DNA of 64,000 nt. It comes from Rhodamnia argentea. Taxonomy: Eukaryota > Streptophyta > Magnoliopsida > Myrtales > Myrtaceae. Position 1 is the stretch's first letter; each line of letters begins with the position of its first letter. This document shows, piece by piece, positions 11,953 to 23,135 of this stretch. A program made the position numbers and the translations under genes. The notes under the pieces are model-generated. The model had not been told where the DNA came from, searched no databases, and was given only the letters and a program-made list of their open reading frames with translations. The stretch is from contig NC_063155.1 in assembly GCF_020921035.1 (NCBI RefSeq), positions 30,807,294-30,871,293 on the forward strand. Direction: 5' to 3'.

Positions 11953-12114
11953 ATGGAGTTGAAACGTCTTCCTGGGTTCTTGTCTTTTGCTCTCGTTCTC
12001 TCTTTCTTGGCTGCCTCTTCGCCTACTCTACCTCCTCAATGGTCTTTCTTAACACCAACTCCGTTCATGACCCTTTCGAGTTCCATTCCCATTTGCCTTG
12101 GGAGAAGAAGATAA
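11953..12114 (+). CDS. Short open frame with signal-peptide-like N-terminus, unknown
   Basis: The ATG at 11953 (MELKRLPGFLSFALVLSF, then LAASSPTLPP) opens 53 codons. An in-frame upstream ATG lies at 11920. The first 25 residues look like a cleavable signal peptide. A different frame from about 12032 continues with polar residues (HDPFEFHSHLPWEKK), so a splice site or frameshift near 12040 is possible. No downstream exon was found and no family was recognised. It may be the first exon of a degraded gene or a chance frame. Confidence 0.25.
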   Translation: MELKRLPGFLSFALVLSFLAASSPTLPPQWSFLTPTPFMTLSSSIPICLGRRR

Positions 12115-12120
12115 AAACAC

Positions 12121-12967
12121 AGAGCTGCAAGCAATGATCAATTCGAGCGACAGTTTTTTTTTTTTTTTTGTATGCATAAGTTCTGATTAGAGAACTTCTT
12201 CTCTTCGATCTTCTTTTGGAAATTAAAATCATCCGAATTCAGATGAGCAATCTTGTCTAAGTTCCCACTTCAAGTCGTCTTGCTCGATCGATTTTGAATT
12301 GGCAGTGATTTTGAGCAGTGATTAGGCTATTTTTGGCAAAGATACATTGCAGTACCTTCGAGTCCGCAAAACTAAGTTGCTAGATTTTAACGCTTCATAT
12401 TTTCAAATCCTTCCTAGTATATATTCGGGTTACTTACGGGCTAAAGGAGCTACTAGCCCGATATTCTAATAGTCTTGTCATTATTTCTAGCACCACGATT
12501 TTTCAATTAATGAGTGCTTTAAGCAAAACACGCGGTAATGGTGTGTAGATAGATGATGAGAAATAACCGACGATCTTGTCGGGCTATCATGTAAGCAACT
12601 TTCACGGGCTAATTACTTGAACAGTTGATCTAAAATCACCATGGGTCTATTTCAGTAAAATACATAGAAAGAATAATCTAGGTATTATAGATAATTATCC
12701 GATCATCTAGCTCATGTGAATGTTGCTAGGCATATTTGTACGAAAACTTAGAGTGTATAGAGCTAATTTAGGGTGTTGCTAGCCTGACTGTTTGACGGTC
12801 GGAGGCCAATCACAAATTTTTCTTCTCTCCAATAAAAGTCTAAGAGCGTTGTTGGGACACAAAGCAAAACTCAGGTCCATCTCTCTTTTAAAGAAAATGT
12901 GTGGCTAACAAAGAACCGTCACTTCGCCATTCTACGGAGGACGGTCATCTCATCATTACACTATAAT
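12121..12967. other. AT-rich intergenic DNA
   Basis: A poly(T) run occurs at 12152-12169, then AT-rich sequence with no long frames. Nothing was recognised. Confidence 0.4.
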
Positions 12968-13315
12968 ATATATATATATGGCATGATAGTTGTTGTTTAT
13001 ATTGAAACATCGCCACAATCACTATCTTGCGAAAAGCATTACAAATGAAACAAATAACCATTCGCCTAATGACGTGACACCATCATTGTGTGCATTCACA
13101 ATATTTGTGATAAGAAGAACGCGAACGGATATAATCTATTACACGATGCGCGCCAACAAATGAGAGTATTATGTGGAGAATGTCATGTCATACGTGTTAG
13201 TCCCAAGATATGCAAACAAAATGCGAAGTTTACTTAGTATGAAATTAGAGGAGATTTAAGCAATGTGAAATGCTTGAAGAATGAGCAAAAAGAATGTTTC
13301 AAACAAGAGAAATAG
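12968..13315. repeat. Direct duplication, copy 1
   Basis: This block matches 14029-14735 closely. It shares the phrases AACGGATATAAT, GAGAGTATTATGTGGAGAAT, GTTAGTCCCAAGATA and AGTATGAAATTAGAGGAGAT in the same order and orientation, and ends with GAAGAATGAGCAAAA and GAATGTTTCAAA. Copy 1 lacks the insertion seen in copy 2. The origin is unknown; it is not clearly an LTR pair. Confidence 0.7.
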
Positions 13316-14028
13316 CAGTTGAATCTATTTTCTTCAATAGCTTCGAAGAGGAGAAGGAACAAGACATTGCATCACAGAAACCTTTACTAATAACAATCCA
13401 AGCAAAAGTAAAAGAGAAGACCAAAAAGCCATCTGATCCTAGTGCTTATCCCCATTCACGGAACCGCAAAACCTCCTTAATGTCTTCACACGTAACAGGA
13501 GCAACAAGGCTTTGCTGTAAATGTTAAGGCAATGTTACTGTGAAAAATCATTTAGAGCAGATAAAGAAGTATTAGAGCATACTGAATCATGAGAACGAAG
13601 AAGTAACTGGTAGCGGGAGATGGCAACAACAATTGTTCACATGACCTTCAATTTCACACCTGTCACAGAAAAGCACGGGTAACCTTCGAGCAGAGAGGTG
13701 ACGATTTGGGAAAGAAAGAAGGGTGAGGCGTGATTGCATGAGACGTGAGAGAGAGAGGCCACGGGGAAGAAAGTTTGAGAAAGAAAGAAGGAAACATTAC
13801 ATTTAGGGTTACGTTTAAAAGATTTAACAAAAAAAAAAACTAGAATCGACCGATCTAGTCCGGAGGGTCCAATCCAATCCAGTCCTATACCCTTAGAACC
13901 GAAAATTGGACCGCTCGGCCACCGATTCTAATTTTAAGGATCGAGAACTAAACCTCCGTCCTCTAGAATCGGGAATCGGACTACCAATCCGGTCTAATTG
14001 GGTCTGATTTGCTCACCCCTAGTACATA
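13316..14028. other. Spacer between duplicated blocks, with hAT-like right end
   Basis: The first half contains a 77-codon frame from 13294 with no recognisable domain. At about 13845-14022 there is GAACC/GGACC-rich sequence ending GCTCACCCCTAG, the typical right terminus of a plant hAT element (inverse of CTAGGGGTGAGC). No matching left end was found, so it is a truncated remnant. Confidence 0.4.
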
Positions 14029-14735
14029 TATTTATATATCACATGATTGTTGCTGTCTATACAGAAACATTGCCGCAATCACTATCCAGCGAAATGCGTT
14101 ACGAATGAAACGAATAACCAACTATCAATGTGTGCATGTACAATTATTTACGGTATGAAGGATGCGAACGGATATAATATATTACATGATGAGCGCCAAT
14201 AAATGAGAGTATTATGTGGAGAATGTCATGTCATATGTGTTAGTCCCAAGATACGCAAACAAAATGGGATGTTTACTTAGTATGAAATTAGAGGAGATTT
14301 AGGGCATCCATGGTAACGAATTCGATTTTCTGATTTTGTTCTCCGAAACAAAAAAATGATGAGAAACATGTTTGGTAAGGTAAATGACACTCGATTCGAT
14401 TCTATTTTCGAGAATAGTTTTGGAGTAAAAATAAGAATAAAAAAAATTGATTCTGAAAAAAAGAATCATTTTTCATAAATACAAGATAGTATGAAGTTCC
14501 ACATTTCTCATTTTTCCCTTTCGGTTCTCTCATCATTTTCCCTTGACCTAACAAGTTAATTTTGTACAGTTACCAAACAAGTTCCGATATTCTCTAAAAC
14601 TCATACAAGAAACTGAATCGGAAAAAATCAATTCTAATCAAAATTACATTTTCGGAAGAGAATCGTTGCCATGCAAGAGCTAAAAGCGAAATGGTCGAAG
14701 AATGAGCAAAAGGAATGTTTCAAATATGAAGTACA
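14029..14735. repeat. Direct duplication, copy 2 (interrupted by a MITE)
   Basis: Second copy of the block at 12968-13315, about 1.06 kb downstream in the same orientation. Alignment by eye is continuous to about 14301, stops, and resumes at about 14682 with AGCGAAATGGTCGAAGAATG. The interruption is the element at 14302-14681. Confidence 0.7.
14302..14681. mobile_element. MITE, probably hAT class, inserted in duplication copy 2
   Basis: About 380 bp absent from copy 1. The left end GGGCATCCATGGTAACGA and the inverse of the right end, AGCTCTTGCATGGCAACGAT, share CATGGYAACGA, giving imperfect terminal inverted repeats. The interior is AT-rich without coding capacity. The target duplication is not clean. 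Comparison with the empty site in copy 1 is the main support. Confidence 0.6.
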
Positions 14736-15063
14736 CAAACTCATAAGAAATTGTGTTAAAGTTGAGGGGTTTCTGCTTTTTTCCATCTTTTTTCTTCTTC
14801 TTCTTCTTTTTTTCGAAAACTATGAATAGCAAAACTATTTGTCCCGCACGCCAATCAATGAATAAACGAAGGAGTTGGGTCGTGAACGGAGTTAAGTTTT
14901 GGGGGTAGCTTTTGTCGTGTTGTTACGGCGTTATGAATACGATCAGGTGCCGCCACCTATCAGCGCCGCCTTGTTCGGCGCGACCTCCAAATCGCAGCCC
15001 CAATTTCCCGCACCGAATAAGATGCAGATGCAGATGCAGACGGACGCTCCCCCGATTTCTTTA

Positions 15064-15106
<43 letters not shown>

Positions 15107-15868
15107 CATTGCAGTTGCACTCTCTCTTCCTTTTTCTATTTGGTCAGCAGTCAGCACACGACAAATTCTATTTTTGACCCGACGTGTTTGGCGAAAAGCG
15201 GTGAAGAGAGAGTGCCATGCAGATGCAATCTGGATCCTCAGTTTCGTAATTGGAGCAGACTGATGGAGGGAGAAAAAGGTCTTTGACTTTGTTGGGCCTA
15301 ATTATCCAAAACATCATCTAAATTTTCGGATCTAATTTCAATTTCATTTCCAACCCTTTCTTTTCTTGCCTGAAATAAAATCATAAACTCTCGCTCTTAT
15401 CTCAAATCTATTCGCGCTACCCATCCATATAAAAATTGACGTTAATCGTCCAAAAATCTACATGTAGCAGATTCAGCACGACCTACATGTAAAATCTTCC
15501 TTTAACTTAGTTGTGGGATTTTTTTAAAGTGGGTCATGAATGAAAATATGCATCACATACTTTTGAATTTTTACACGGAGGGTTAATGAACAGATTTAAG
15601 ATTAGGGTGAAAGTTCTTCTTCTTCTTCTTTTTTTTTGGTAGATTTTTACAGTTAGGCCAATTTCGTTATTCTATGATCCTCATGTCAAGCATATAATGT
15701 GCATGCCATCATAAAAAAGACATACACATGCGACAGAACCCAAGTTCGCATAAATTGATGTTAGTCAAACCTATTGTAACCAGAAGTCGGACGACCAAAA
15801 TACGCACAAGTTTTAACTGTGCCACACCTTTTTTTTTTCCATTCATGCCACATTTTGTTCGCAACTTT
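14736..15868. other. Intergenic DNA with a (CT)n microsatellite
   Basis: A (CT)n run lies at 15067-15103, preceded by a short ATGCAG triplet-pair repeat at 15021-15040. Frames through the run encode only Leu-Ser or Ser-Leu repeats and are not genes. The remainder is AT-rich. Confidence 0.5.
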
Positions 15869-15907
15869 TTACCATTAGTTTTTTTTTTTATAATATTACC
15901 ATTAGTT
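15869..15907 (-). mobile_element. Minimal poly(A) insertion footprint with 12-bp target duplication
   Basis: TTACCATTAGTT occurs at 15869-15880 and at 15896-15907. The 15 bp between them are nine T followed by ATAATA. On the minus strand this is TATTAT plus poly(A). It has the same architecture as the footprints at 5331, 45344 and 52925 but a different terminal sequence. Replication slippage is harder to exclude here because everything is AT-rich. Confidence 0.55.
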
Positions 15908-16453
15908 CACTGTGAAAGAACTACCATCAGATGGGTATTCTCGTCCTAAAGAAAATGTCTATTCACCGTTAAACAGATTCCATTCCTTAGCTCTAGAGAC
16001 TCCATCGGCCTTCTTTCTCGGACGACGACGCCCATCTATCTATTCCAAATTGCATGGTAGGGAAGATCTTCCTGCTCGAAGCAAACTCCATTTCACTTCT
16101 TTTTTTTTTTCACATGGTTTTTCCCCTTTCCACAGGGCCACCACTAAAGAAATACAAATCCCGTATGAAGGAATAATACCAGAATACATGACATCCCTTC
16201 CACTTAAAAAGGTAGAGGATGATCCCAGTTTTACATCTTTAATAGTACATTTGCATCAATGTCGGACACATCAGAACTCGCGGCTTTTCTTTCACCATCC
16301 ATTCGTTGTCAAAACGGCACAGACCAATGAATTACTTGCTTCACAGGTGGGCAGGCGATCTTCCACCTCCCCCTTTGACGTAAAACACTTCTGAATAAGT
16401 CAAAATCAAATCACAATCACGAAGAAAAAGCACAAAGGAGGTGACGCATAGCT

Positions 16454-19400
16454 TCAGTTATCGTTATCAACTACATTTGCTGTCAAAGGCAGCTCTGAAG
16501 GCTGAGTGTCGGCCCCAGCCTCGATGTCAGCCTGTACCTGAACCTGAACCTCAGTCTCAGTCTGTACCTGAACCTCGACCTCGGTCTCACTCTGTACCTG
16601 AACCTCGGCCTCGGCTTCAGCCTGTGCCAGAATCTCGGCCTCGGCTTCGGCCTGTGCCCGAGCCTCCTCCTGCTGCTCAATGAAACGGCTCAATCGCTCA
16701 AGCAATTGAGCAGCCTTCCGCTTCCCTCTGTCCGTGCCATTTTGTGCCAATTCCACCAGTGGGTCCATGATTCCAATTTCCTTTGCCTCTAACAGATGAT
16801 ACTGATCTCCAGCACAAAGATGCACCAAAACAGCAGCCGCGTTCTCCTTGTTCCTAGGAGAACCAACGCGAATAAATTCTACGAGAACTGGCACTGCCTT
16901 TGCAGCACCGATGGCAGCCCTCCCTTCAGTATGACTGGCTAATATCGCCAGTACAGCCAGTGCCTCATCCACCATACTGCCTTCAGGTTCAGTTAGAAGC
17001 TGCATCAGTGTGGGTACAATGCCAGCCCTAACAGCCTTCCCCTTATTACCTTGATAAATGCACAAATTAAAAAGAGCTGTTGCAGCATCCTTCTTCCCCC
17101 TCTGGGTTCCCTCGTTTAGAAGCAACACGAGTGGAGGAATTGCACCAGATGCACCAATTGTTACTTTATACTCATCTACAACTGAGAGGCTGAAGAGTGT
17201 GGCCGCTGCATTTTCCCGCGCTTCCATACTCCCAGTCCTCAGAACAAGGACTATGCCTGGAACGGCTCCAGAGGAGACAATATTACCTTTGTTCTCATCA
17301 CATATTGAAAGGTTGAGAAGTGCTGTGACAGCATGCTCTTGGATGCGCGAGTCGGGAGTTGAAAGAAGGCGTACAAGGAAGGGAATTGCACCTGCTTCAG
17401 CAATGGCAACACGGTTATCTGCATTACGCTTTGCAAGAAGGCGAATCTCACCTGCAGCTGACCGCTGTTCCTCAGGATTCCCACATGCAAGCTTGCGCAG
17501 GAGAAGTTCAATCTTAGCACATTCAGCAGGGAAGCAGGTTGAGATAGTTTTAGTGGGTCGAGAGCTGCTGGGTGGTTTGGGTGGCTCAATGCCATTAACC
17601 TCACACCATTGAGCTATAAGGCTGCGAAGGACATAGTTGGGTGTAAGAGTTGTGCTAGAAAGGTTTTGCTGTGTCTTTGGACATGTCCTATGACCCGCTT
17701 CCAGCCATTTCTCAATGCATGAGCGTTCATAGGTCTGCAGCAGAAAAAAGAGTGATCAGTACATAAGGACTGTGATTATGCGCAAACCAAAAAACTAGGC
17801 GCATCCCTGCAGGCAAGGGTGGGCAGAAAAATCTGTGTCTATATCGTACTATGTGTTAGCCTGCTCAAAAGTAGAAGTTTTGCACTTTGGTGATTTTAAC
17901 GTATGCTAACACAAGATCCTAGAGTTGCTAAGGATTCCCATGATAGTGAAAGTGCAACCTAGTCATGACCCCACAACGCAGGAAGAACCAGTAATGCATG
18001 TACCTGGCCTGTTGACACGATAACAGGATCCTTCATCAACTCTAAGGATATTGGGCAACGGAAATCATCTGGGATGACCTGTGTATTTTGATTGTTATCG
18101 ACTGATGATTGCCCACTGGAACTGGGAAAAACATTTTTTTCGCCAGTAGGCGGATCCATGTCAAGGTTCTCTGTCTGCACAAAGTCTTTAATTTTCTTCA
18201 GCAACATTGATATCTTCTCAATGCTCTCGCCAGGATCTCCACCACTTGCACAAACCATCTCATGTAGAGCCAGTGACTCCTGCTTAAGGTCAGCAATCTT
18301 CATTAACTCTAGCTTTTCAACCAATCTCCTTAAGACAGCTGGTTCCGAGGTTGTGTCACTACTCTGGTTATAAAGGGCTAAGAGCTCTTCATACAACTCG
18401 ACATCAGGTGAATCAACTCTTCCTTTAGCTCTTCTAAATTGTCCAAGGACGAGCTCAACCTGGAAGCCAAAAGGTTAGATACTCTTCATTGAAGTATCGA
18501 AACTAAAAACTGAAAGTTAAGAGTTCCAATGCCTTGCAAGAGAAGTATTCTTAATATGTAATATTGGCGATAAAGAAGGTTTGAAATAGATGAAGTTCCA
18601 CTCTTGCATGGCCAATTTGTCAGTCTTAGTACTAACCAGCATATGTAAGGGTATATGTAACAAGGAGATTCCACAAAAATTATGTCAACTTAACCAGATA
18701 AATACACACTACATAGTTTAACCGTAACCACATCCCGGATAACTGAAAAGAACAAGCTTTCAAGGATGAAATCTTACCTGTTCCTTGACTTCATCTGATA
18801 TGTCCAGGTTTTCATAGGAAATTCCACTTAGAGCTTGTTCCAGTTGGGAGGTCACCTCATGATATTTATTCATAATCTGCTCCCTTTCTAAGACCTGTAA
18901 GAGGAGTGGAAAAAAAAATATAGTTTGAGAAATGAAAATTCAAAAGACTAAATTCATGGAACGAATCATGTGTTACAGTAATTAGACAGCCCTTCTTTGA
19001 TCCTTCATCCAGAGAAATTGAATGACTAATTTAACAGCAGATAAGTGTATAACCGTGTATGCAAGCCCTGTTGTAGTGCAATTAGAAAAGTTGCATTTGG
19101 CTGACACTCAGCATCACCAGTTGAATGTGAGAAAGAGAGAGAGAGAGAGGCAAGAAAAGAGTGGTTTTATGGGGCTGCACTGGTACAAACACAAATGTGG
19201 TTGCACTTCATTCAGTGAGAGACTTCATAGAATTTACAGAGGTAACACAACTCAGTGATGGATATTCCAACTACCAACCCTGCAACCCTTCTTTCCCAAA
19301 TGCCAATTCACTGTACAGATACAATTTCTGGAAAGCTGCCTAAATCTTCATAAAATTTTATAACAAGCAGGATATTCTCATGCAGTTGAGGCATAAGGCA

Positions 19401-20311
19401 TTAAAAGAAGCAACGCCACTGAAATTGTAAGGAAGAATCAACTTCTTCCTTCCTCCTGGTCTTTCAATGCCAAACACCCAGAACCATAAATCAACCTCAG
19501 CCATTAAGAGCGTCAGCAATTTCCACTATCATCATAAGCTACTAAGCTCATAGATGTAGCCCATGCTTCAAAAAGGCCAAACATGTTAACAACAAATCTA
19601 CAAGACGCTCCTCTTGGCATTTGATACTACCGATTATAACCAAGACCATCGCTCTGATTTTGCATCTTCTGTCCTCAGACAGTGTGACACCTTTGGTCGA
19701 TATGCGTCTAACTAGTTATCTGCAAAAATGTATTAAATACCACCTATTCTACCTCTAGGAGCTTCTATTCAAGCTAAGTTGCAATGGTCCGCTCCTATTG
19801 TAGACTCTCAATTGAATTTTTCCCAGAATTGACCCCAGAAAAGGCAAAACTCCACTAAAATTTGACATCAAAGCAACATGAATGGGGATGTGAGGGCAAC
19901 GTGCAAACCACTCAAAATGGCTTTGACATGTGAAAGTTCCTCGGAACTCTAAGGGAGGAGCAACAGAATCCAATAGACCAAAAACAATCGATCACCCAAA
20001 GAGCACATAGAAACTGCGAGCGCGAAATGAACGGCACGCACCACGTAAATTTTGCTCCCTTCGGTCCCAAACCTCAGCAACTCCTTCGCGGAACTCAAAG
20101 CTCCCAGGAGAGAGGCGAGAGCTCTGATCGTCCCTTCGGGCATTGACTCCTTGCTGTCCTTAATCTCTTCGAACAATGGAGTCAACAGCTTCAATCTCCG
20201 GGCCAGATTGCAGTATTGCTTCTTGATCGTGCCTCTGTAACCCGAGATGGAAGCTATCTCGTTGACTGCGTCGATCACGCTCTGAGCCAACGCTCCTTTG
20301 TCCTCCTCCAT
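16454..20311 (-). CDS. PUB13: U-box/ARM-repeat E3 ubiquitin ligase, PUB13/SPL11 type
   Basis: Four exons (20311-20042, 18894-18778, 18459-18004, 17734-16454) give 707 aa. Order: N-terminal UND domain (about 1-250, starting [20 protein letters not shown]), U-box (about 257-330, [19 protein letters not shown] then [15 protein letters not shown]), and armadillo repeats (about 370-630, with [55 protein letters not shown]). Residue pattern matches Arabidopsis PUB13 (about 660 aa) and rice SPL11. Those ligases ubiquitinate substrates including FLS2 and control cell death, immunity and flowering. The extra length is a C-terminal tail from about residue 640 of Ala/Glu/Val/Gln repeats, encoded by a minisatellite. 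The 1.1-kb first intron falls after GSKIYV, as in PUB13. PUB12 is the alternative orthologue. Confidence 0.95.
16530..16672 (-). repeat. Coding minisatellite in the PUB13-like C-terminus
   Basis: Imperfect units of about 36 bp, each containing CTGTRCCTGAACCTCGGCCT-like sequence on the plus strand, repeat about four times. On the coding strand they encode [10 protein letters not shown] and ETEVEV runs. Unit length is a multiple of three, so length changes stay in frame. Confidence 0.6.
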
Positions 20312-20997
20312 GACTCGCTCTCCGAATTGGGCGGAGAAGAAAACACACTCCCGGCGAGAGTCTCTGAGGAACGAAGCTGTTGGCTTTATTAAGAGGTACG
20401 CGAGCTTCCCGTGCGCTAAGGTCGAAGCGATGGGAGGTCATCGCTGTCGCAGGCCATGCCGGACTCCATTTGAGAGGGAGAGAGGGAGAGGTAGCAAAGC
20501 TCTTTAGGTCTGGAAGTCAGAGAGAATTGGAAAAATCAAGCAAAACCTGCTTTTTTTTCGACCAAAAAAAAAGAGAAAAATAAAATTGGCTAGCCCTCCT
20601 AGCCGAGTGCAGAACTGATGAGACGACTGGAGTCGGCTCGGCTCGGCTCGGCTGAGGTTAGGTTATTGCGTGTTAGAAGTTAGAAGAAGATGGATTTAGA
20701 TTTGAGTTGGGTTGGTTGGACCGGTTAAACTAATCGGGTTAAGAAGGCTGAGCCTGAGCAAATCGAAATTTCTACGGCGTGCTCTCTAGAGGTGGGCCCG
20801 CCCACGCCTGTTTAGAACCGATCTTATTGGAAGTGAAAGATGGGTGGGGCCTTTTTTGGTTTTTTTGGGTCAGACAAGATGGGTCCGACCCAAAAAATAA
20901 AAAAAGATGGGTGGGTTTTTTCCCCTTCATTTTCGCTCGTAGCCGATCTCATGGCTGACCATCTGTGAGGGCTGGCGAGGTGGTCGACCATGCCCTA
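20312..20997. promoter_or_regulatory. PUB13-like upstream region
   Basis: Upstream DNA of the minus-strand gene. It includes a GAGAGGGAGAGAGG leader-like patch at about 20469-20492, a CGACC plus poly(A) motif at 20561-20575, and a (TCGGC)n pentanucleotide run at about 20633-20655. From about 20940 a GC-rich repeat module begins, interrupted by the hAT MITE. Confidence 0.4.
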
Positions 20998-21671
20998 TAG
21001 GGGTGTGCAAACGGGACTGGATAGGCCCGGACCAACCCGGGACCGGCCCGAACCGGCCGGGTTGGTCCGGTCCCCGGTCCCAATAAATGGGACCGGTGAC
21101 TAGGCGGTCCGGTCCTCGGGTTTCTTGCATTGGGGCCGGACCGGCCCGGCCCGGACCGGACCGCTAATAATATATAATTATTTATATATAAATATATACA
21201 ATTGCAAAAAAAAATTAAAAACAAAACAGAATAATAAAAGTCTATCGCCCATTTTTTTCCCCAACCTTGCATGGTCGCACTCTCTTCCTCAAGACTCTCT
21301 TTTTAGTCTTATTTTCCATCTTTTTTTGGTCATCTTTTCTCCCTGCAGGCTTTTTTGAGTGCGGTTGGTGATGTTTTTATCATGTAATGGCTGGATTTGA
21401 TATTGAATTCGAACATTTTGGTCAAGTTCGTCGATCATAAAAGTCATAGCGAGTCGCTATGTTTTTACCATGGCATAATTTATTAAGTTGACTAGATTTT
21501 CAATAGTTAAAGGTCCTCTTGGGTCGGGACCGAGACCAGGCCGGGACCGGCCCGGACCAGGACCAGCGGTCCCGGCCCGGTCCTTGGTCCCGAAAATATG
21601 GGGGCTGGGACTACGGTCCGGTCCCCGGTTCCATGCGGGGACCGGACCGGCCCGGACCATGCACACCCCTA
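20998..21671. mobile_element. hAT-type MITE with perfect 8-bp target duplication
   Basis: The termini are TAGGGGTGTGCA at 20998 and TGCACACCCCTA ending at 21671, near-perfect terminal inverted repeats. The 8-mer ATGCCCTA is present on both sides (20990-20997 and 21672-21679). The subterminal regions are rich in GGACCGG/CCGGTCC in both orientations, typical of plant hAT non-autonomous elements. The 674-bp interior has no transposase. It interrupts a GC-rich repeat module. Confidence 0.9.
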
Positions 21672-21679
21672 ATGCCCTA

Positions 21680-22045
21680 CCCTAGCAAGGGTCACCTTTG
21701 GGTGGGGCGAGGCCGTCCCTCGCGGCAGTCAAGGGCGGGCTCGCCTTGATGGCTAGAGACCTCGCTTGGGCGGGATGAGGCCTCTCCAGTAGCCATCGAG
21801 GGCAACCTCACCTCAACGAGTCCAAGCAAGGCCACTCATCCCTCGTCGGTGATCTCGGTGGGCCATCATGAGACCGATCACCATCGAATATGAACGGAAA
21901 GAAAAAAAATATAAAAAGGAAATTTTTTAAAACAATGACGAAAATGCCATTGGCCAAGCCCTTCTTTGAAACAAATAGGGCACTTTGGACCCTTATTTGA
22001 AACAAGATCTACTTCATGCCCTTATTTAAAAACTTTCCCTATTTT
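21680..22045. repeat. GC-rich module followed by a MITE right arm
   Basis: 21680-21880 is GC-rich with GGGCGAGGC and CCTCGC phrases and continues the sequence left of the hAT MITE. 21900-22045 is AT-rich and matches in style the right arm of the fold-back element at 26260-26785 (CCCTTATTTGAAACAA and similar). This is probably a truncated member of that family. Confidence 0.5.
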
Positions 22046-22285
22046 TATTACATTTCATTTAAAAAAGATATACATAACTTCAAAATAAAATTAATCACAA
22101 AGCATTACAATATAGTGCAAATCTAAAAAGTAAATTAATTTGGTATATTTTATAGCAGCCCCTTCCTTCCATAAGAAGAGATTTTTCAAATCATCATAAC
22201 ACAATCTGCGATCCATCATTGTTGAATCATCATTAGTGATGAGCACATGCCGAAATCTTTATCTATAATGACTACGGCTTTACCA

Positions 22286-23135
22286 AAGGGAATAGTACAT
22301 TTTTAGTGCCAAAAGTTGTGTATGAAAATTACTTTGGTGTCAAAAGTTTCAATCGGATCACTTAAGTGCCAAGTATTTTTAAAAATGATCATTTCGGTGC
22401 CAAGTTCGATTTGCTTAGCCGAAAATCCGACGTGACATTATTTTATTATTATTTGAAGGCGACGTGGCTCCTACGATGTCTAGTCAACAATTAAAAAAGG
22501 TAAAAATTTAAAAAATACTAAAAATAAAGATACAAACTTAATTAGTTTACAAAAATAAAAAATATAAATTATTTTTTCAAAATAATTTGTAAAATTAGTT
22601 TAAAAATTAACAAAAAAAGTAAAAACTAAAAAAAAAGATGAACTTTTACAGGCGGCAAGGCATGGCCAGTGAGGGTCACCAACAATGGTCGATGGTTGTG
22701 AGGCATGGTAGGGGGGGGTCGCTGAGCCCCTTTGGCCATGCCCCATCACTGCCAGCCATTGCCGGCGATGGTGAGGGCTTAAGCCTGGTTCTCTACTTAG
22801 AATTTTTTTTTTAAGTTTAAGTTTTTTGTTAAATTTTTTAGCTTATTTTTAATTTTATTTTAAATAAAGTTTTGTATTTTAAATGAATTTAATTTTTAGC
22901 TAATTTTTAAATTTGAATTTGATTTATTTTAATTTATTTTAAAGTGCAAAGGTCCACGTGGCGGCCCAAGTGGATTTATTTTTTAACGTCATTTTTTATT
23001 AAAAAATAATTATTAATGATATGTTGTAATTTTGGCCGGAAATTCTTGTCGGATGCACTAAAGTGATCTTATTGAAACTTTTGACACCAAAATGATATTC
23101 ATACATAATTTTTGACGTTAGAAGTGTAATTTTTC
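22286..23135. mobile_element. Long-TIR MITE, Mutator-like
   Basis: The left arm (GGGAATAGTACATTTTTAGT, then GCCAAAAGTTGTGTATGAAA) is the imperfect inverse of the right arm ending ...GTGTAATTTTTCCC. Arms are well over 80 bp. Flanking 9-mers CTTTACCAA and CTTTGTCAA match 7/9, in line with Mutator-type 9-bp duplications. The interior has AT-rich DNA and a GC-rich island at 22650-22790 resembling the modules at 21680, 35120 and 51140. No transposase is present. Confidence 0.6.

Noticed and set aside
12968-14735. The duplicated blocks as a pair of LTRs of a small retrotransposon
   Set aside because: No TG...CA ends, primer-binding site or polypurine tract were found, and there is no target duplication outside the blocks.
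14899-15157. Open frames through the (CT)n run encoding Ser-Leu or Arg-Glu repeats
   Set aside because: They are simple-sequence translation only.
15912-16394. 160-codon plus-strand frame next to PUB13
   Set aside because: It begins at GTG, has no domain, and lies where the 3' UTR of the minus-strand PUB13-like gene is expected.
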